A stretch of DNA of 36,076 nucleotides from Hondaea fermentalgiana (lineage: Eukaryota > Sar > Bigyra > Thraustochytrida > Thraustochytriidae): the NCBI GenBank assembly GCA_014084085.1, contig NPFB01000011.1, positions 362,105 to 398,180 on the forward strand, read 5' to 3'. Made by a program: the position numbers and the translations under genes. The stretch's first letter is position 1. Every line of letters begins with the position of its first letter. The notes below the pieces were generated by a model. That model saw only the letters and a program-made list of their open reading frames with translations, was not told where the DNA came from and did no database searches. This document shows positions 28,038 through 36,076 of the stretch, piece by piece.

Positions 28038-28685
28038 ATGACGACCGAGGAACGCGATGCCGGCGACATGTACGCCATGGGCGGCGCTGAGGGCGGCGCA
28101 GCCAACGACTATGGCGGCTACAGCTACCAGGCCCCGAACCCGTTCGCCAACCTCGGCGCCGTGAACCCCTCGACCCTCTCGCCCATGTTCGGGGCTGGCG
28201 CCCAGGGCGGCGTCGGCACCGGCGCCTACAAGCCGGAGTACTTGCACTATGAGCCCAAGGCCTGGCACGAGCGCATGTGCTACAACAGCGGCATCGCCTA
28301 CCTCGGGGGCATCGGCGTGGGAGGTGCCTACGGTGTGGTGAATGGCCTCATGACCGCGCCGAGCTCCAAGTTCAAGATCCGCGTCAACAGCATCCTCAAC
28401 AAGTCCGGTCGCTACGGTTCTCGCTTTGGTAACGCTCTCGGCGCCGTTGCCATGATGTACTCGTGCATCGAGGCCGCTACCGAGACCATGCACATTGAAG
28501 ACTATGTGGGCGGCGACGAGATTGTCAACCCTGTCCTCGCCGCCACTCTGACTGGCCTCTTGTACAAGTGCACGCAGGGCCCCAAGACGATGGCTCTCGC
28601 TGGCATCATTGGTGGCACGGCCGTGGCTGGCCTCACGACTGCTCGTAGCTTCATGCGTGGCTCGGGCCGTTCATTGCTCTATTGA
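28038..28685 (+). CDS. TIM23: Mitochondrial inner-membrane translocase subunit Tim23
   Basis: Single-exon protein of 215 aa starting at ATG 28038. A Gly/Ala/Tyr-rich N-terminal part (1-75), probably exposed to the intermembrane space, contains NPFANLGAVNPSTLSPMFGAG. It is followed by the Tim17/22/23 domain. TM1 (about 85-105) has G-rich GIAYLGGIGVGGAYGVVNGL. The FKIRVNSILNKSGRYGSRFGN block (112-132) matches the conserved KLRxNxILNxxGxxGxxxGN of Tim23. TM2 with the YSCIE motif (about 133-147) and two more hydrophobic helices (about 163-178 and 184-202) complete the fold. Tim23 forms the presequence translocase channel with Tim17. The length is normal. Microsatellites lie close on both sides, the 3' one beginning at the stop codon. 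Confidence 0.93.
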   Translation: MTTEERDAGDMYAMGGAEGGAANDYGGYSYQAPNPFANLGAVNPSTLSPMFGAGAQGGVGTGAYKPEYLHYEPKAWHERMCYNSGIAYLGGIGVGGAYGVVNGLMTAPSSKFKIRVNSILNKSGRYGSRFGNALGAVAMMYSCIEAATETMHIEDYVGGDEIVNPVLAATLTGLLYKCTQGPKTMALAGIIGGTAVAGLTTARSFMRGSGRSLLY

Positions 28686-28725
28686 TTGATTGGTTGACTG
28701 CTTGATTGATTGATTGATCGATTGT
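28682..28725. repeat. (GATT)n microsatellite at the Tim23 stop codon
   Basis: The TGA stop of Tim23 is embedded in the first unit of a GATT array (GATT/GGTT/GATC variants). CCTG/TCTG tetramers follow to about 28750. It would be transcribed into the 3' UTR. Confidence 0.85.
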
Positions 28726-29707
28726 TTGCCTACCTGCCTGTCTGTCTGCATGCAGTTCATCATGTCCCATCCATGTTACCGCCGCCGGCCTTTTTACTCG
28801 CGTTTATCTTTGCCATGACGTGAGAGCAGTCACTCAAACCCCGGTCGCGGCATGTCCACGAAGTCACAAACCAAACAGCTCGTTTTGCGTATCGCGAGCA
28901 CAGCAGATGTGGCATGCTGTCGCCACCCGCTCCAGTGGTTCAAACGTTGCCACTCTTCATTCCTCTCCACCCCCTCCTTTTCCTCTCGCCCCTCAAAATA
29001 CAGGTTGCCTTTACAAATGCGCAACTGTTGGCAGCAAGCACACATTTGTCCCTTGACGACTCTTTTAGGCAAGCTGAGCCTTGTCGAGGCAACCCTATTC
29101 CTTGTCAAGTCTTTCGCCAAGCCTAGCCTAGTCTAGCCTAGCCTAGCCTGGATCATCGCAAAGCTTTCCCAAATAGAGTCGAAGCAGCTTTTTATCCTTT
29201 TCTGATGTGATGACTTGGCAAATAGCAAAATTCTGCCTTGGGTGCTTTTGCTTAAATTCGATAAGGAGTAGGCTTAGTCTTGACGCCAAGAAACTTCAAT
29301 CTCAACAAGCACGCACTGTAACTTTTCCTTTTTTCCTTTCTTCTCTCCTAGACTAGTAGAACTAACCTTCCCCGTACCTCGTAACTGGAGGACCAGAGTC
29401 GATGACTGGTTACACCATTGATGGCAAGAAATGGCAGATGAGGAAACAAGGAGAAGACAAAGGGCAAAGACCATGCGTCAATATACTTTTGGCTTGTTTC
29501 CTTGTACGTCAATCTATCCGGGCACTTTAACGAGAACGACGCCAGCCACTATACGCCAGACGGGTCAGCTGGCCAAGACGAAAGCATCGTCTCAGAGATA
29601 GTTTGACGACGAGGTCATGAGTTGTCGTCGTTGTTAATGTCGTTGTTCTTGTGGATGTTATCGCTGTCGCTGAAATTTTCACGCGTTGAAACGAATCAAG
29701 TAAGACC
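28686..29707. other. 1-kb convergent intergenic region Tim23 / MGN protein
   Basis: Holds both 3' UTRs. Visible structure is limited to the GATT array at the start and a CCTAG pentamer run (about 29123-29151). ORFs of 70-95 codons at 28820-29136 overlap on both strands with no recognisable motif, and I do not call them genes. Confidence 0.5.
29123..29151. repeat. (CCTAG)n pentanucleotide array
   Basis: About five CCTAG units with one variant (TCTAG), in the convergent gap. Confidence 0.85.
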
Positions 29708-30604
29708 TTACTTCTTACCCTTCTTCTTCTTCTTGTTCTTCTTCTTCTTGCTCTTGCTGGCACCGCTAGCTCCAGCCGTGCTTCCAGCGGCTGCAGCGGT
29801 CGTGGCCGCTGCAGTAGCAGTGGCAGCGGCGTCGGTGGCGCTGGACCCAGAAGCGTCCTCCTCAGTCTTTGCTTGCGAAACCTCAGAAGTATCCTGGGCC
29901 ACGGCAGCAGGCTCTTCCGCCTCGACGACGGCTTCGGTTGCAGCAGGCGCAGACGCAGGCGCAGGCGCAGCATCAGGCGCAGCAGAAGAAGCAGGCTTCT
30001 CCGTCTCCTTGGAAGTAGAAGCGTCAGCAGCGGACTTGGTTTCGTCCTTGGGCGCAGCAGGGGGCTTGCTTTCCTCCTTGAGGGCAGCAGGCTTAGTCTC
30101 TTCCTTGGAAGCAGTGGTCGCAGCAACGGGCTTGGTCTCTTCCTTGGGAGTAACAGACTTTGCCTCTTCTTTGGGAGCAACGGGTTTGGCCTCTTCCTTG
30201 GGAGCAGTGGGTTTGGCCTCTTCCTTGGGAGCAACGGGCTTGGCCTCCTCCTTGGGAGCAGCAGACTTGGTCTCTTCCTTGGGAGCAGCGGGCTTAACCT
30301 CTTCCTTGGGAGCCGACGTGGTGTCCTTGGAGGTGTCAGAAGTCACCGGCTTCGTCTCAGCAGTCTTGGAGGTGTCTGTGCTTTGGGCCGCTTTCGCGGC
30401 TTCGACATACGAGGGAGGAGCTTTGTCATCCCCGTTCGTGGTCGACGTCGAAGTTTTCGATTGCTGGTCCTGCTGCTGTTGAGAAGCTTCCTTTGGCGCG
30501 CTACGAGCACTAGAGGCCGCCGCGGTGTTGCGGCTAGAAGCGTTCGCGTTCAAGGGTGGCGCAAGATCGTCCTCTTGCTCGAGGCAAGAGCGAAAGTTGC
30601 CCAT
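29708..30604 (-). CDS. Putatively N-myristoylated PKEE-repeat protein with poly-Lys tail, function unknown
   Basis: Single-exon protein of 298 aa starting MGNFRSC. Gly2 with small or polar residues at 3-6 fits N-myristoylation, and Cys7 could be palmitoylated. A disordered Ser/Ala/Gln region contains a PPxY motif (APPSYVEA, about 62-69), a typical ligand for WW domains. Residues about 98-190 are about ten near-repeats of a nine-residue unit of the form APKEEAKPV. Ala/Pro/Ser-rich sequence follows, and the protein ends in a lysine-rich tail (SKSKKKKNKKKKKGKK, 283-298). I do not recognise a family. The repeat is compositionally similar to PKE/AKP-rich linkers of histone-H1-like or neurofilament-like proteins, but that is convergent low complexity. 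The likely location is the cytoplasmic face of a membrane. Confidence 0.75.
   Translation of the reverse strand: MGNFRSCLEQEDDLAPPLNANASSRNTAAASSARSAPKEASQQQQDQQSKTSTSTTNGDDKAPPSYVEAAKAAQSTDTSKTAETKPVTSDTSKDTTSAPKEEVKPAAPKEETKSAAPKEEAKPVAPKEEAKPTAPKEEAKPVAPKEEAKSVTPKEETKPVAATTASKEETKPAALKEESKPPAAPKDETKSAADASTSKETEKPASSAAPDAAPAPASAPAATEAVVEAEEPAAVAQDTSEVSQAKTEEDASGSSATDAAATATAAATTAAAAGSTAGASGASKSKKKKNKKKKKGKK
30035..30310 (-). repeat. 27-bp-unit coding repeat (PKEEAKP units)
   Basis: Degenerate tandem units centred on plus-strand CTCTTCCTTGGGAGC encode the APKEEAKPV-like nonapeptides. Units differ mostly at the variable residues (A/T/V, A/T, P/S), which suggests expansion followed by drift. 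Confidence 0.85.
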
Positions 30605-30741
30605 TCTGCCAAGATTAGAAAAGGTTGGTCGCTAAACACCGCTTGCCCTCTACTTTGCACGTTGTTGTGGGATGTCTTGGCTACGTAGGACTCGCTGTCG
30701 CCAAGGTGCTCGAGCTTCGCAGCCGATCGATCTCACCCTCT

Positions 30742-30787
30742 GGCGTGCGTGCGTGCGTACGAACGAACGAACGAACGAACGAACGAC
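30742..30787. repeat. (GCGT)n / (GAAC)n compound microsatellite
   Basis: GCGT units followed directly by about seven GAAC units, roughly 140-180 bp upstream of the MGN-protein start. Confidence 0.9.
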
Positions 30788-31563
30788 CGAGTGAGCGAGG
30801 CTTCCTCTGCCCGCGGCGCGGATCCCGTTGCAGGCCGCCGCCTTCGTGCTCTTGCGGCCTTCGTGCCCGACCTTTCAGCCCCGCTGCGCCGTCCTTCGCT
30901 CGTCCCCGCCAGCCTCCGCTCGCTTCGGCCCAGACGTTGCTCTTTTGCTCTTCTTCTTGTGCCTTTATTGTGCTGTCCTTCGAGTTACTACTACCTCTTC
31001 TTGTAATGACTATCTATACTTATCGTGCGGCTGATGGCGCGGCGGCTTGTCGTTTGTATCCACTGCCAATGGCAGTGGCTGTGGCTTGCTATCAATGGCA
31101 GTCAATTCGAGTGGTCAGTCAATCAATCAATCAAAAGGTAGATCAATCGATCAGCACAAGCAGCTGCAGCCAGCCGCAGCTGCCACAGGCTGGTTCACGT
31201 ACAGTCAGATATCGTGCAGCTGCTCGGAAGGACGTGGACAGCGAGAGATGGATGCAGACGAGCGGCTAGGGCTCGACATGTAAGACGAGTGCGGAGGACC
31301 AAGCGTCAATGATGAGAAAGTTGATGTGCTCATTGGAATGTAATGTAGAAAAGGGCGAGCACTTCCGAACCGTCCAAATCAAGCCTTTCGCAAGGTCAAG
31401 TGATGAAGATAGGTAGGCCTATAACGTGTCGCAAGGCGAACAAGAGAATGACCTCGATGACCTCGTCATTATACAACGCAAGCAAGTGCGCTTGCTTGCT
31501 AAACGAGGTGCAAGGCAGCGAACGCCACAAGGGTCACTTGCGTCTTCGTTGTGCATGCCTTGC

Positions 31564-31571
31564 TATAAATA
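31564..31571 (+). promoter_or_regulatory. TATA-box-like element TATAAATA upstream of threonine dehydratase
   Basis: An exact TATAAATA on the plus strand, 367 bp upstream of the threonine dehydratase ATG. Position and orientation are compatible with a promoter and a long 5' UTR, but nothing else confirms it. Confidence 0.3.
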
Positions 31572-31937
31572 ACTCGTTGATAAACCCCATCCCCTCGACC
31601 GTGCGCGGATTCCCTCAACCCTGCGCGGCCCCTCGGTGAGCGAAAATGACAGGCGTCGGTCGATCTATCTGTCTGTGTCCATCCAGAGGTCGGTTCCAGT
31701 GGGCAATGTTGCTGGTGTGTTCGCCGCATTTTGCTGAAGTTGCCTTGCTCCGGCCGTCAAATCAATCACTCAATCCATTCCAGCGCGTGTCGTGTCGTAT
31801 CGCGTCGCGTCTCGTGGCGGCGTCGACGAGCAGGGCGTCGGCAGGCGCACAGGCTTGCAAGCAGGCGAGCGGACAGACAGCAAGCGCGCGCGTAGCGGCG
31901 GCGGTGGCGCTAGAAGTCCAAGAAACGCAGCAGAGAA

Positions 31938-33797
31938 ATGGCATCAACCACGAGCGTGTGGCGGCAGGGCAGCCTGCGCAGCGTCGCCGAGGTGGCGCTG
32001 CCTAGGGCCGTGGGAGGCGTTGCGCTGGGGTGCCGCGAGCAGCAAAAGCGATGGTCGTCGAGCTCAAGCGGTAGCGGGGACGGTAATGGTACGTCGAAGC
32101 TGGCGACGCCAGGCAGCAATATTGCGCGGACGACCTCGGGAACGTGGCCTCCAGACCTCTCCGAGAGCCTTACGGCGCAAAAGCCTTTTAGCCGCATGGA
32201 AAGCGGGCTAGATTTGTTGAAAAAGGAGGCGCTCATCGATGAGTACCTGCGCGGAATCCTCGCGGCTCAGAGCGTAGTGTATGACGTCTCGAAAGAGACG
32301 GATCTCCAGTACGCTTCGACACTGTCGCGCATCCTTGGCAACGACGTGTTCCTGAAGCGCGAGGACCAGCAGCCCGTGCATTCATTCAAGCTGCGTGGCG
32401 CGTACAACAAGATCATAAGCCTGCCGCGGGAACGGCTCGAAAAGGGTATCGTGGCCTGCTCGGCGGGAAACCATGCGCAGGGTGTTGCGCTGAGTGCCCA
32501 GAACCTGGGCATCGACGCAGTGATCTGTATGCCCAAGGCGACGCCGCGTATCAAGGTTGATGCCGTGCGCAAGTACGGCGGTAACGTGCTTCTCGTGGGG
32601 AACAACTACGACGAGGCGCAGGCGGAGGCGATGCGACTTGCAGCCGAGGGTCGTACGCTGATCCATCCTTTTGACGACCCGATGGTGATCTGCGGCCAGG
32701 GAACGATCGGCATGGAGATTGTCAAGCAGTTGCCGAACGAGAATCAGCAGAATCTGGAAGCCATCTTTTGCTGTGTCGGTGGTGGCGGTTTGCTGGCCGG
32801 CGTGTCGACCTACATCAAAAAGGTTCTCCCGCATGTGCACATGATTGGCGTGGAGGCCGAGGATGCGGCAGGCATGACGGCGTCGCTAGCTGCTGGTAAA
32901 GTCACGACGCTGAGCCAGGTGGGCCTCTTTGCTGACGGTGCTTCGGTGCGCACCGTTGGTTCAAACACCTTTGCCCTTGTCAAGGAGCTGTGCAACGGAA
33001 TGGTGACGGTGACGACGGACGAGATTTGCGCGGCTATCAAGGCCGGCTTTAACGACACGCGTACAGTGTTCGAGCCTGCTGGAGCGTTGAGTATCGCTGG
33101 CCTTGTGCGCTATGTGGCGACAACGGGTGTCCAGGGCAAAACGCTTGTGGCGGTGGCATCCGGCGCCAACATGGACTTTGACCGCCTTCGGTACGTCTCG
33201 GAGCGCGCTGATTCCTCGGAAAACCTGGTTGCCATTGAGATTCCGGAGAAGCGTGGCTCCTTTTGGGACCTTTACAACATGGTGTACCCGCGCAACGTGA
33301 CGGAGTTCTCGTACCGCTACGATCCGAGCAACGAGGGCTCGGCCAATGTGATTTTGAACTTTCAAGCGGCCTCGGTGGAGGATCGTGAAAAGGTCATGGG
33401 AGAACTCATGGCTGTGGAGGACTACAAGGTGCATGATTTGCAAGAGAACGATCTCGCCAAGACCCATGTGCGGTACATGGCTGGAGGCCGTGCTTTGCGA
33501 CCGGGCGAGGAGCGTCTCTTCCGCTTTGAGTTTCCTGAGCGCCCGGGCGCGCTTCGCGAGTTCCTGGAAAAGGTCCACTCGTCTTCGGGTCGTCGCTTCA
33601 ACATTTCTCTCTTTCACTACCGCAACCACGGCGCTGATGTCGGTCGCGTCTTGGTGGGTTTGCAGGCTGATGATTCGGGCGAGGAGGCTCACGTTGCCAT
33701 TAACGATTTCCTCCAAGAGCTTGGTTTCTACTTTGTTGAGGAGACGGCGAACGAAGCTTACCACAAATTTCTTCTGCACAAGCCTGTTTCTGCGTGA
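31938..33797 (+). CDS. Threonine dehydratase/ammonia-lyase (biosynthetic, IlvA type), probably mitochondrial
   Basis: Single-exon protein of 619 aa. It is a PLP enzyme converting L-threonine to 2-oxobutanoate and ammonia, the first step of isoleucine synthesis. The first about 85 residues are rich in Arg/Ser/Ala (MASTTSVWRQGSLRSVAEVA) and look like a mitochondrial transit region. The catalytic domain follows: SFKLRGAYNKI with PLP lysine K151, SAGNHAQG (175-182), the phosphate-binding GGGGLLAG (281-288), EPAGAL (379-384) and SGAN (408-411). Two ACT-like regulatory domains occupy about 428-515 and 524-612. FRFEFPERPGALREFL and NISLFHYRNHGADVGRVL are nearly the bacterial IlvA text, so feedback inhibition by isoleucine is expected. 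Length matches two-ACT-domain IlvA plus a transit peptide. The ATG at 31938 is the first that gives the presequence. Confidence 0.96.
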   Translation: MASTTSVWRQGSLRSVAEVALPRAVGGVALGCREQQKRWSSSSSGSGDGNGTSKLATPGSNIARTTSGTWPPDLSESLTAQKPFSRMESGLDLLKKEALIDEYLRGILAAQSVVYDVSKETDLQYASTLSRILGNDVFLKREDQQPVHSFKLRGAYNKIISLPRERLEKGIVACSAGNHAQGVALSAQNLGIDAVICMPKATPRIKVDAVRKYGGNVLLVGNNYDEAQAEAMRLAAEGRTLIHPFDDPMVICGQGTIGMEIVKQLPNENQQNLEAIFCCVGGGGLLAGVSTYIKKVLPHVHMIGVEAEDAAGMTASLAAGKVTTLSQVGLFADGASVRTVGSNTFALVKELCNGMVTVTTDEICAAIKAGFNDTRTVFEPAGALSIAGLVRYVATTGVQGKTLVAVASGANMDFDRLRYVSERADSSENLVAIEIPEKRGSFWDLYNMVYPRNVTEFSYRYDPSNEGSANVILNFQAASVEDREKVMGELMAVEDYKVHDLQENDLAKTHVRYMAGGRALRPGEERLFRFEFPERPGALREFLEKVHSSSGRRFNISLFHYRNHGADVGRVLVGLQADDSGEEAHVAINDFLQELGFYFVEETANEAYHKFLLHKPVSA

Positions 33798-33826
33798 GCT
33801 TCTTTCTCGCTGCATGAGAGTGACAC

Positions 33827-33860
33827 AGAGAGAAGGAGAGAGAGAGAGAGAGAGAGAAGA
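33827..33860. repeat. (AG)n dinucleotide repeat
   Basis: Nearly pure AG repeat in the presumptive 3' UTR of the threonine dehydratase gene. Confidence 0.88.
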
Positions 33861-34158
33861 TGGGTTGTATGCTGATCGATTGACGGCTCGTGGTAGCCTG
33901 AGATTCTTTTTTCTAGTATTGCTAATCTTACAATTTTTGGCCCGTGGACTCAATTTTTCTTTTTTTGGGGGGGAGGAGGGGCGATTCCTACCATGACAGC
34001 ACATGCGAACGTCGTAATATTGGTTTTCTCCTTGCACTGCAGGCTGGTTGCAAACGATGAACTATGTTATGTCTGTGAAATCGATCACTCCATCCATCCA
34101 TTCATTCCTCTGTGCGTTTTTCGGGTCGCGACCTGCTTCTGGCTACTCGTCCAAGCTT

Positions 34159-34203
34159 GACTCGGCTCGGCTCGGCTCGTCTCGGCTCGTCTCGGCTCGG
34201 CTT
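34159..34203. repeat. GGCTC/GTCTC pentanucleotide array
   Basis: Tandem CTCGG/CTCGT pentamers, roughly nine units with alternating G/T variants. Confidence 0.85.
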
Positions 34204-35222
34204 GGCTCTTCATTGCGCTGCACTTCGCTCAGCTCCGCGCTGTACTGTGCTCGGCTCTGCGCGCTGGCGCGAGGCCAGTGCCAGGCCAAGCCGCACCGCA
34301 GCTTTGGTCGAAAAGACCAGACCGACCAGCCAGACAGACGAGGCCAGGTCGGGACTCCTACCCACCCCTCCTACCGGTAGTGCTACAAGCAGCCATGGCA
34401 GCTGCAGTGAGACAAAGAAAGGAAGGAGGCAGGAAAAGTCCAGGACGCCTTTCTCTGCACTGTACGCACTGCAGAGCTTAGACTTGGAGCGAGCGGCACA
34501 GCGGAGCTGCCGAGTCGGCAACAGCGACCCATGGCGAGCGACACGGCCCTTGGTAGCAATCTGGAGATGCCTGGCCTCGCCTGGTCTGGCCTCTAAGCCC
34601 GGCTCGCAGCCTCTCTTTATTTTGGGGTCTGGCCTGGCGAGGCCTGAACCAACCTGCAGCTGCGAACGAGGTCCCAGAAGGGCGATCTTCAGGCCGTAGT
34701 CTCTCTACAGTGGCAGCAGCCATGGTGGCTGACGGCGGCGGTCGGTCTTGACCCTCGATCGATGTCGCGCGCAGCACAGGTCTGCTGAGCCAGCCATTGG
34801 TTGTGCGCGGCTGCGGCCTGCTCGGGAGGAAGGGAGGGGGGAAGAACCAGCAGCTGCAGCTGCCGTACCACGTCCATCCTGGCCGCGCCTTGCGTCATCG
34901 TTATCGTTGTCGCCGTTGGTCATCGTCGTCGTCACTCGTGGCTGTGGCTGCGCCCACTGCGATAGGCGGCCGCTGCGCGTAGTATACATAACCCAAGGTG
35001 CTAAATCTAGTGCGTCTGGACCGTCTGTATTAACTAGCACTTTGGGAACCTCTAGGACTGACGCGGCCCCTTGGCGTCGTCGCTCCGCGCCCCTTGCGGC
35101 TGCGGGCAGCAAGCTGCATCTCGGGCAGCGGTCTCGCGCCGGTGGCTCCGGCACAGCGCGCGGCATGGCACGCCAAGCTGTGCGCGATGCGAGAGCCCAA
35201 GCCATCGCCGGTGGCCACTGTG

Positions 35223-35290
35223 GCAGTCAGTCAGTCAGTCGGTCAGCCAGCCATCCAGCCATGCAGCACAGCCAGCCAGCCATACAACTA
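35223..35290. repeat. CAGT/CAGC tetranucleotide cluster
   Basis: CAGT units grading into CAGC and CATC variants. Confidence 0.8.
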
Positions 35291-35427
35291 CAACACACAT
35301 ACCAGCCACCCGTGGTAGTAGCTGCACCGAGACATAATAAGGGCACAAAGCAAGCAGAAGGCAGGCAAGTCTCGCGCCCGCCCCGCCGTCCGTCTCTGCT
35401 GCAGCTGCCCGCCGCATGTCTGCGCCG

Positions 35428-35465
35428 CAGCCAGCCAGCCAGCCAGCCAGCCAGCCACCCATCCA
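35428..35465. repeat. (CAGC)n microsatellite
   Basis: About seven CAGC-type units. The same motif recurs at 35530-35548. Confidence 0.85.
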
Positions 35466-35570
35466 GCCACCAGCGAGCGGCCCCTGCGGCCGGCCAGCCG
35501 CCCAGCCAGCCGCAGCCGGGCGCGCCGCCACCAGCCAGCCAGCCAGCCCCGCCCCCTGACGGCAAGTGGC

Positions 35571-35624
35571 CGCCTGCGTAGCCAGCTTCGCCTGCGTAGC
35601 CAGCTTCGCCTGCGTAGCCAGCTT
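35571..35624. repeat. 18-bp minisatellite, three perfect copies
   Basis: Three identical tandem copies of an 18-bp unit (CGCCTGCGTAGCCAGCTT), followed by two half-units of the form CGCCAGCTT/A. This suggests the 18-mer arose from, or decays into, a 9-bp unit. Confidence 0.95.
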
Positions 35625-36076
35625 CGCCAGCTTCGCCAGCTAGCTCCTGCCAGCCAGCTAGCTAGCTGCGCCTGCGGCCAGCTGCCTTCCGTGCCGCACC
35701 GCTCCGCCGCCAGCCACACTGCACTGTGGCGCAGTGCAGCTGCTGCAGACAGCAGCCAAGCTAGGCACGCCGAGCAGGACGCGGAGGCCGCTGGGCTGCG
35801 AAATTCGCCTGGCTGGCTGGCTGGCTGATCGCCCGCCCTGAGCCTAGTATAACTTGGCGCAGCCAAAGTGGCACGGCAGGAGGCGGAAAGGCGCCTCGTA
35901 GAACTAGTAGCGCAGAGCAGCAGCAGGCGGGAACGAGGGAGACAGGCAGGAAAGGGAAAGAAAGAAAGAGGGAGAGGGAGAGGGAGGAGGGAGGGAGGGA
36001 GGAGCGCAGAAGTCCAAGCGCGCCGGCTCAGCCACGCAGGCAGCGGCGGCGTGCGTGCGTGCGTGCGGGCGGGCGG

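Larger units (their letters stand above)
30605..31937. other. 1.3-kb divergent intergenic region (MGN protein / threonine dehydratase)
   Basis: Should carry both promoters. It contains GCGT and GAAC tetramers (30742-30787), a CAAT run (about 31118-31134), and a TATAAATA element at 31564-31571. The T-rich stretch before 31010 and short ORFs (for example 31402-31639, 78 codons) have no recognisable protein features. Confidence 0.5.
33798..36076. other. 2.3-kb repeat-rich 3' region without supported gene
   Basis: Begins with the threonine dehydratase 3' UTR, which contains an (AG)n run (33827-33860) and poly-T/poly-G tracts near 33900-33980. Further on there are GGCTC/GTCTC pentamers (34159-34203), CAGT/CAGC arrays (35223-35290, 35428-35465), an 18-bp minisatellite (35571-35624), GGCT units (35810-35828) and GTGC/GGGC units at the very end (36047-36076). 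ORFs such as 34748-35581 translate to Gln/Pro/Ser/Ala repeats driven by CAGC microsatellites and are not credible genes. Confidence 0.55.

Noticed and set aside
27789..28493. 234-codon minus-strand ORF over Tim23
   Set aside because: Antisense shadow of Tim23 plus translated ACGC repeats.
29622..30482. 286-codon ORF opposite the PKEE-repeat protein
   Set aside because: Antisense of a repeat gene; repetitive SSLGA translation, no domain.
31402..31639. 78-codon ATG ORF upstream of threonine dehydratase
   Set aside because: Short, no motif, and overlaps the TATA-like element; could be a chance ORF.
34748..35581. 277-codon ORF ending in PPASQP-like repeats
   Set aside because: Composition is dictated by CAGC/GCCA microsatellites; starts at a non-conserved position; no domain.

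Overview
This is a nuclear eukaryotic sequence. Every recognisable gene is eukaryotic: a Nup153-type nucleoporin, a TEX10/Ipi1 ribosome-assembly factor, exocyst Sec10, Tim23, a ZIP transporter and mitochondrial enzymes. Two genes contain GT-AG introns and the rest are single long ORFs, so the genome is intron-poor. Proteins are rich in Ser/Ala and homopolymers (poly-Q, poly-D/E, poly-K). Intergenic DNA is full of tetra- and pentanucleotide microsatellites. I infer a microbial eukaryote, most likely a stramenopile of the thraustochytrid/labyrinthulomycete kind. That placement rests on overall style, not on a diagnostic marker.

Layout, left to right: Nup153-like nucleoporin (+, 161-4894); poly-Q coiled-coil protein (-, 5540-6835); two-exon RuvX/YqgF nuclease with a probable mitochondrial presequence (+, 7431-8158); two-exon TEX10/Ipi1 (-, 8126-11876), whose 3' coding end overlaps that of RuvX by 33 bp; a 2.3 kb gap with an AT-rich island (about 19% GC); MMPL/RND-type membrane protein (+, 14192-18250); exocyst Sec10 (-, 18613-22194); a 2 kb microsatellite-rich gap; ZupT-like ZIP transporter with an EF-hand-like loop (+, 24150-25844); a 2.2 kb gap; Tim23 (+, 28038-28685); a putatively N-myristoylated, PKEE-repeat, poly-Lys-tailed protein (-, 29708-30604); biosynthetic threonine dehydratase (+, 31938-33797); and a 2.3 kb repeat-rich tail with no gene that I can support.

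Genes alternate strand almost strictly (+ - + - + - + + - +), giving convergent and divergent pairs. There is no operon-like functional grouping. Three products are mitochondrial (RuvX, Tim23 and threonine dehydratase), two act in the nucleus (Nup153-like, TEX10), and the others serve membrane traffic or transport.

The most useful results of reading the raw sequence are two gene models that simple ORF calling misses. One is a 30-nt first exon for TEX10 (11847-11876) spliced over 541 nt to restore the conserved N-terminus. The other is a 63-nt first exon for RuvX (7431-7493) spliced over 200 nt, which supplies an Arg-rich presequence. Other points worth a second look are the SAP-like motif in the nucleoporin, the EF-hand-like loop in the zinc transporter, the membrane-anchor/PPSY/repeat/poly-Lys protein, and the AT-rich island with an orphan exon-like ORF beside it. 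I did not find a convincing, wholly new multi-gene system.
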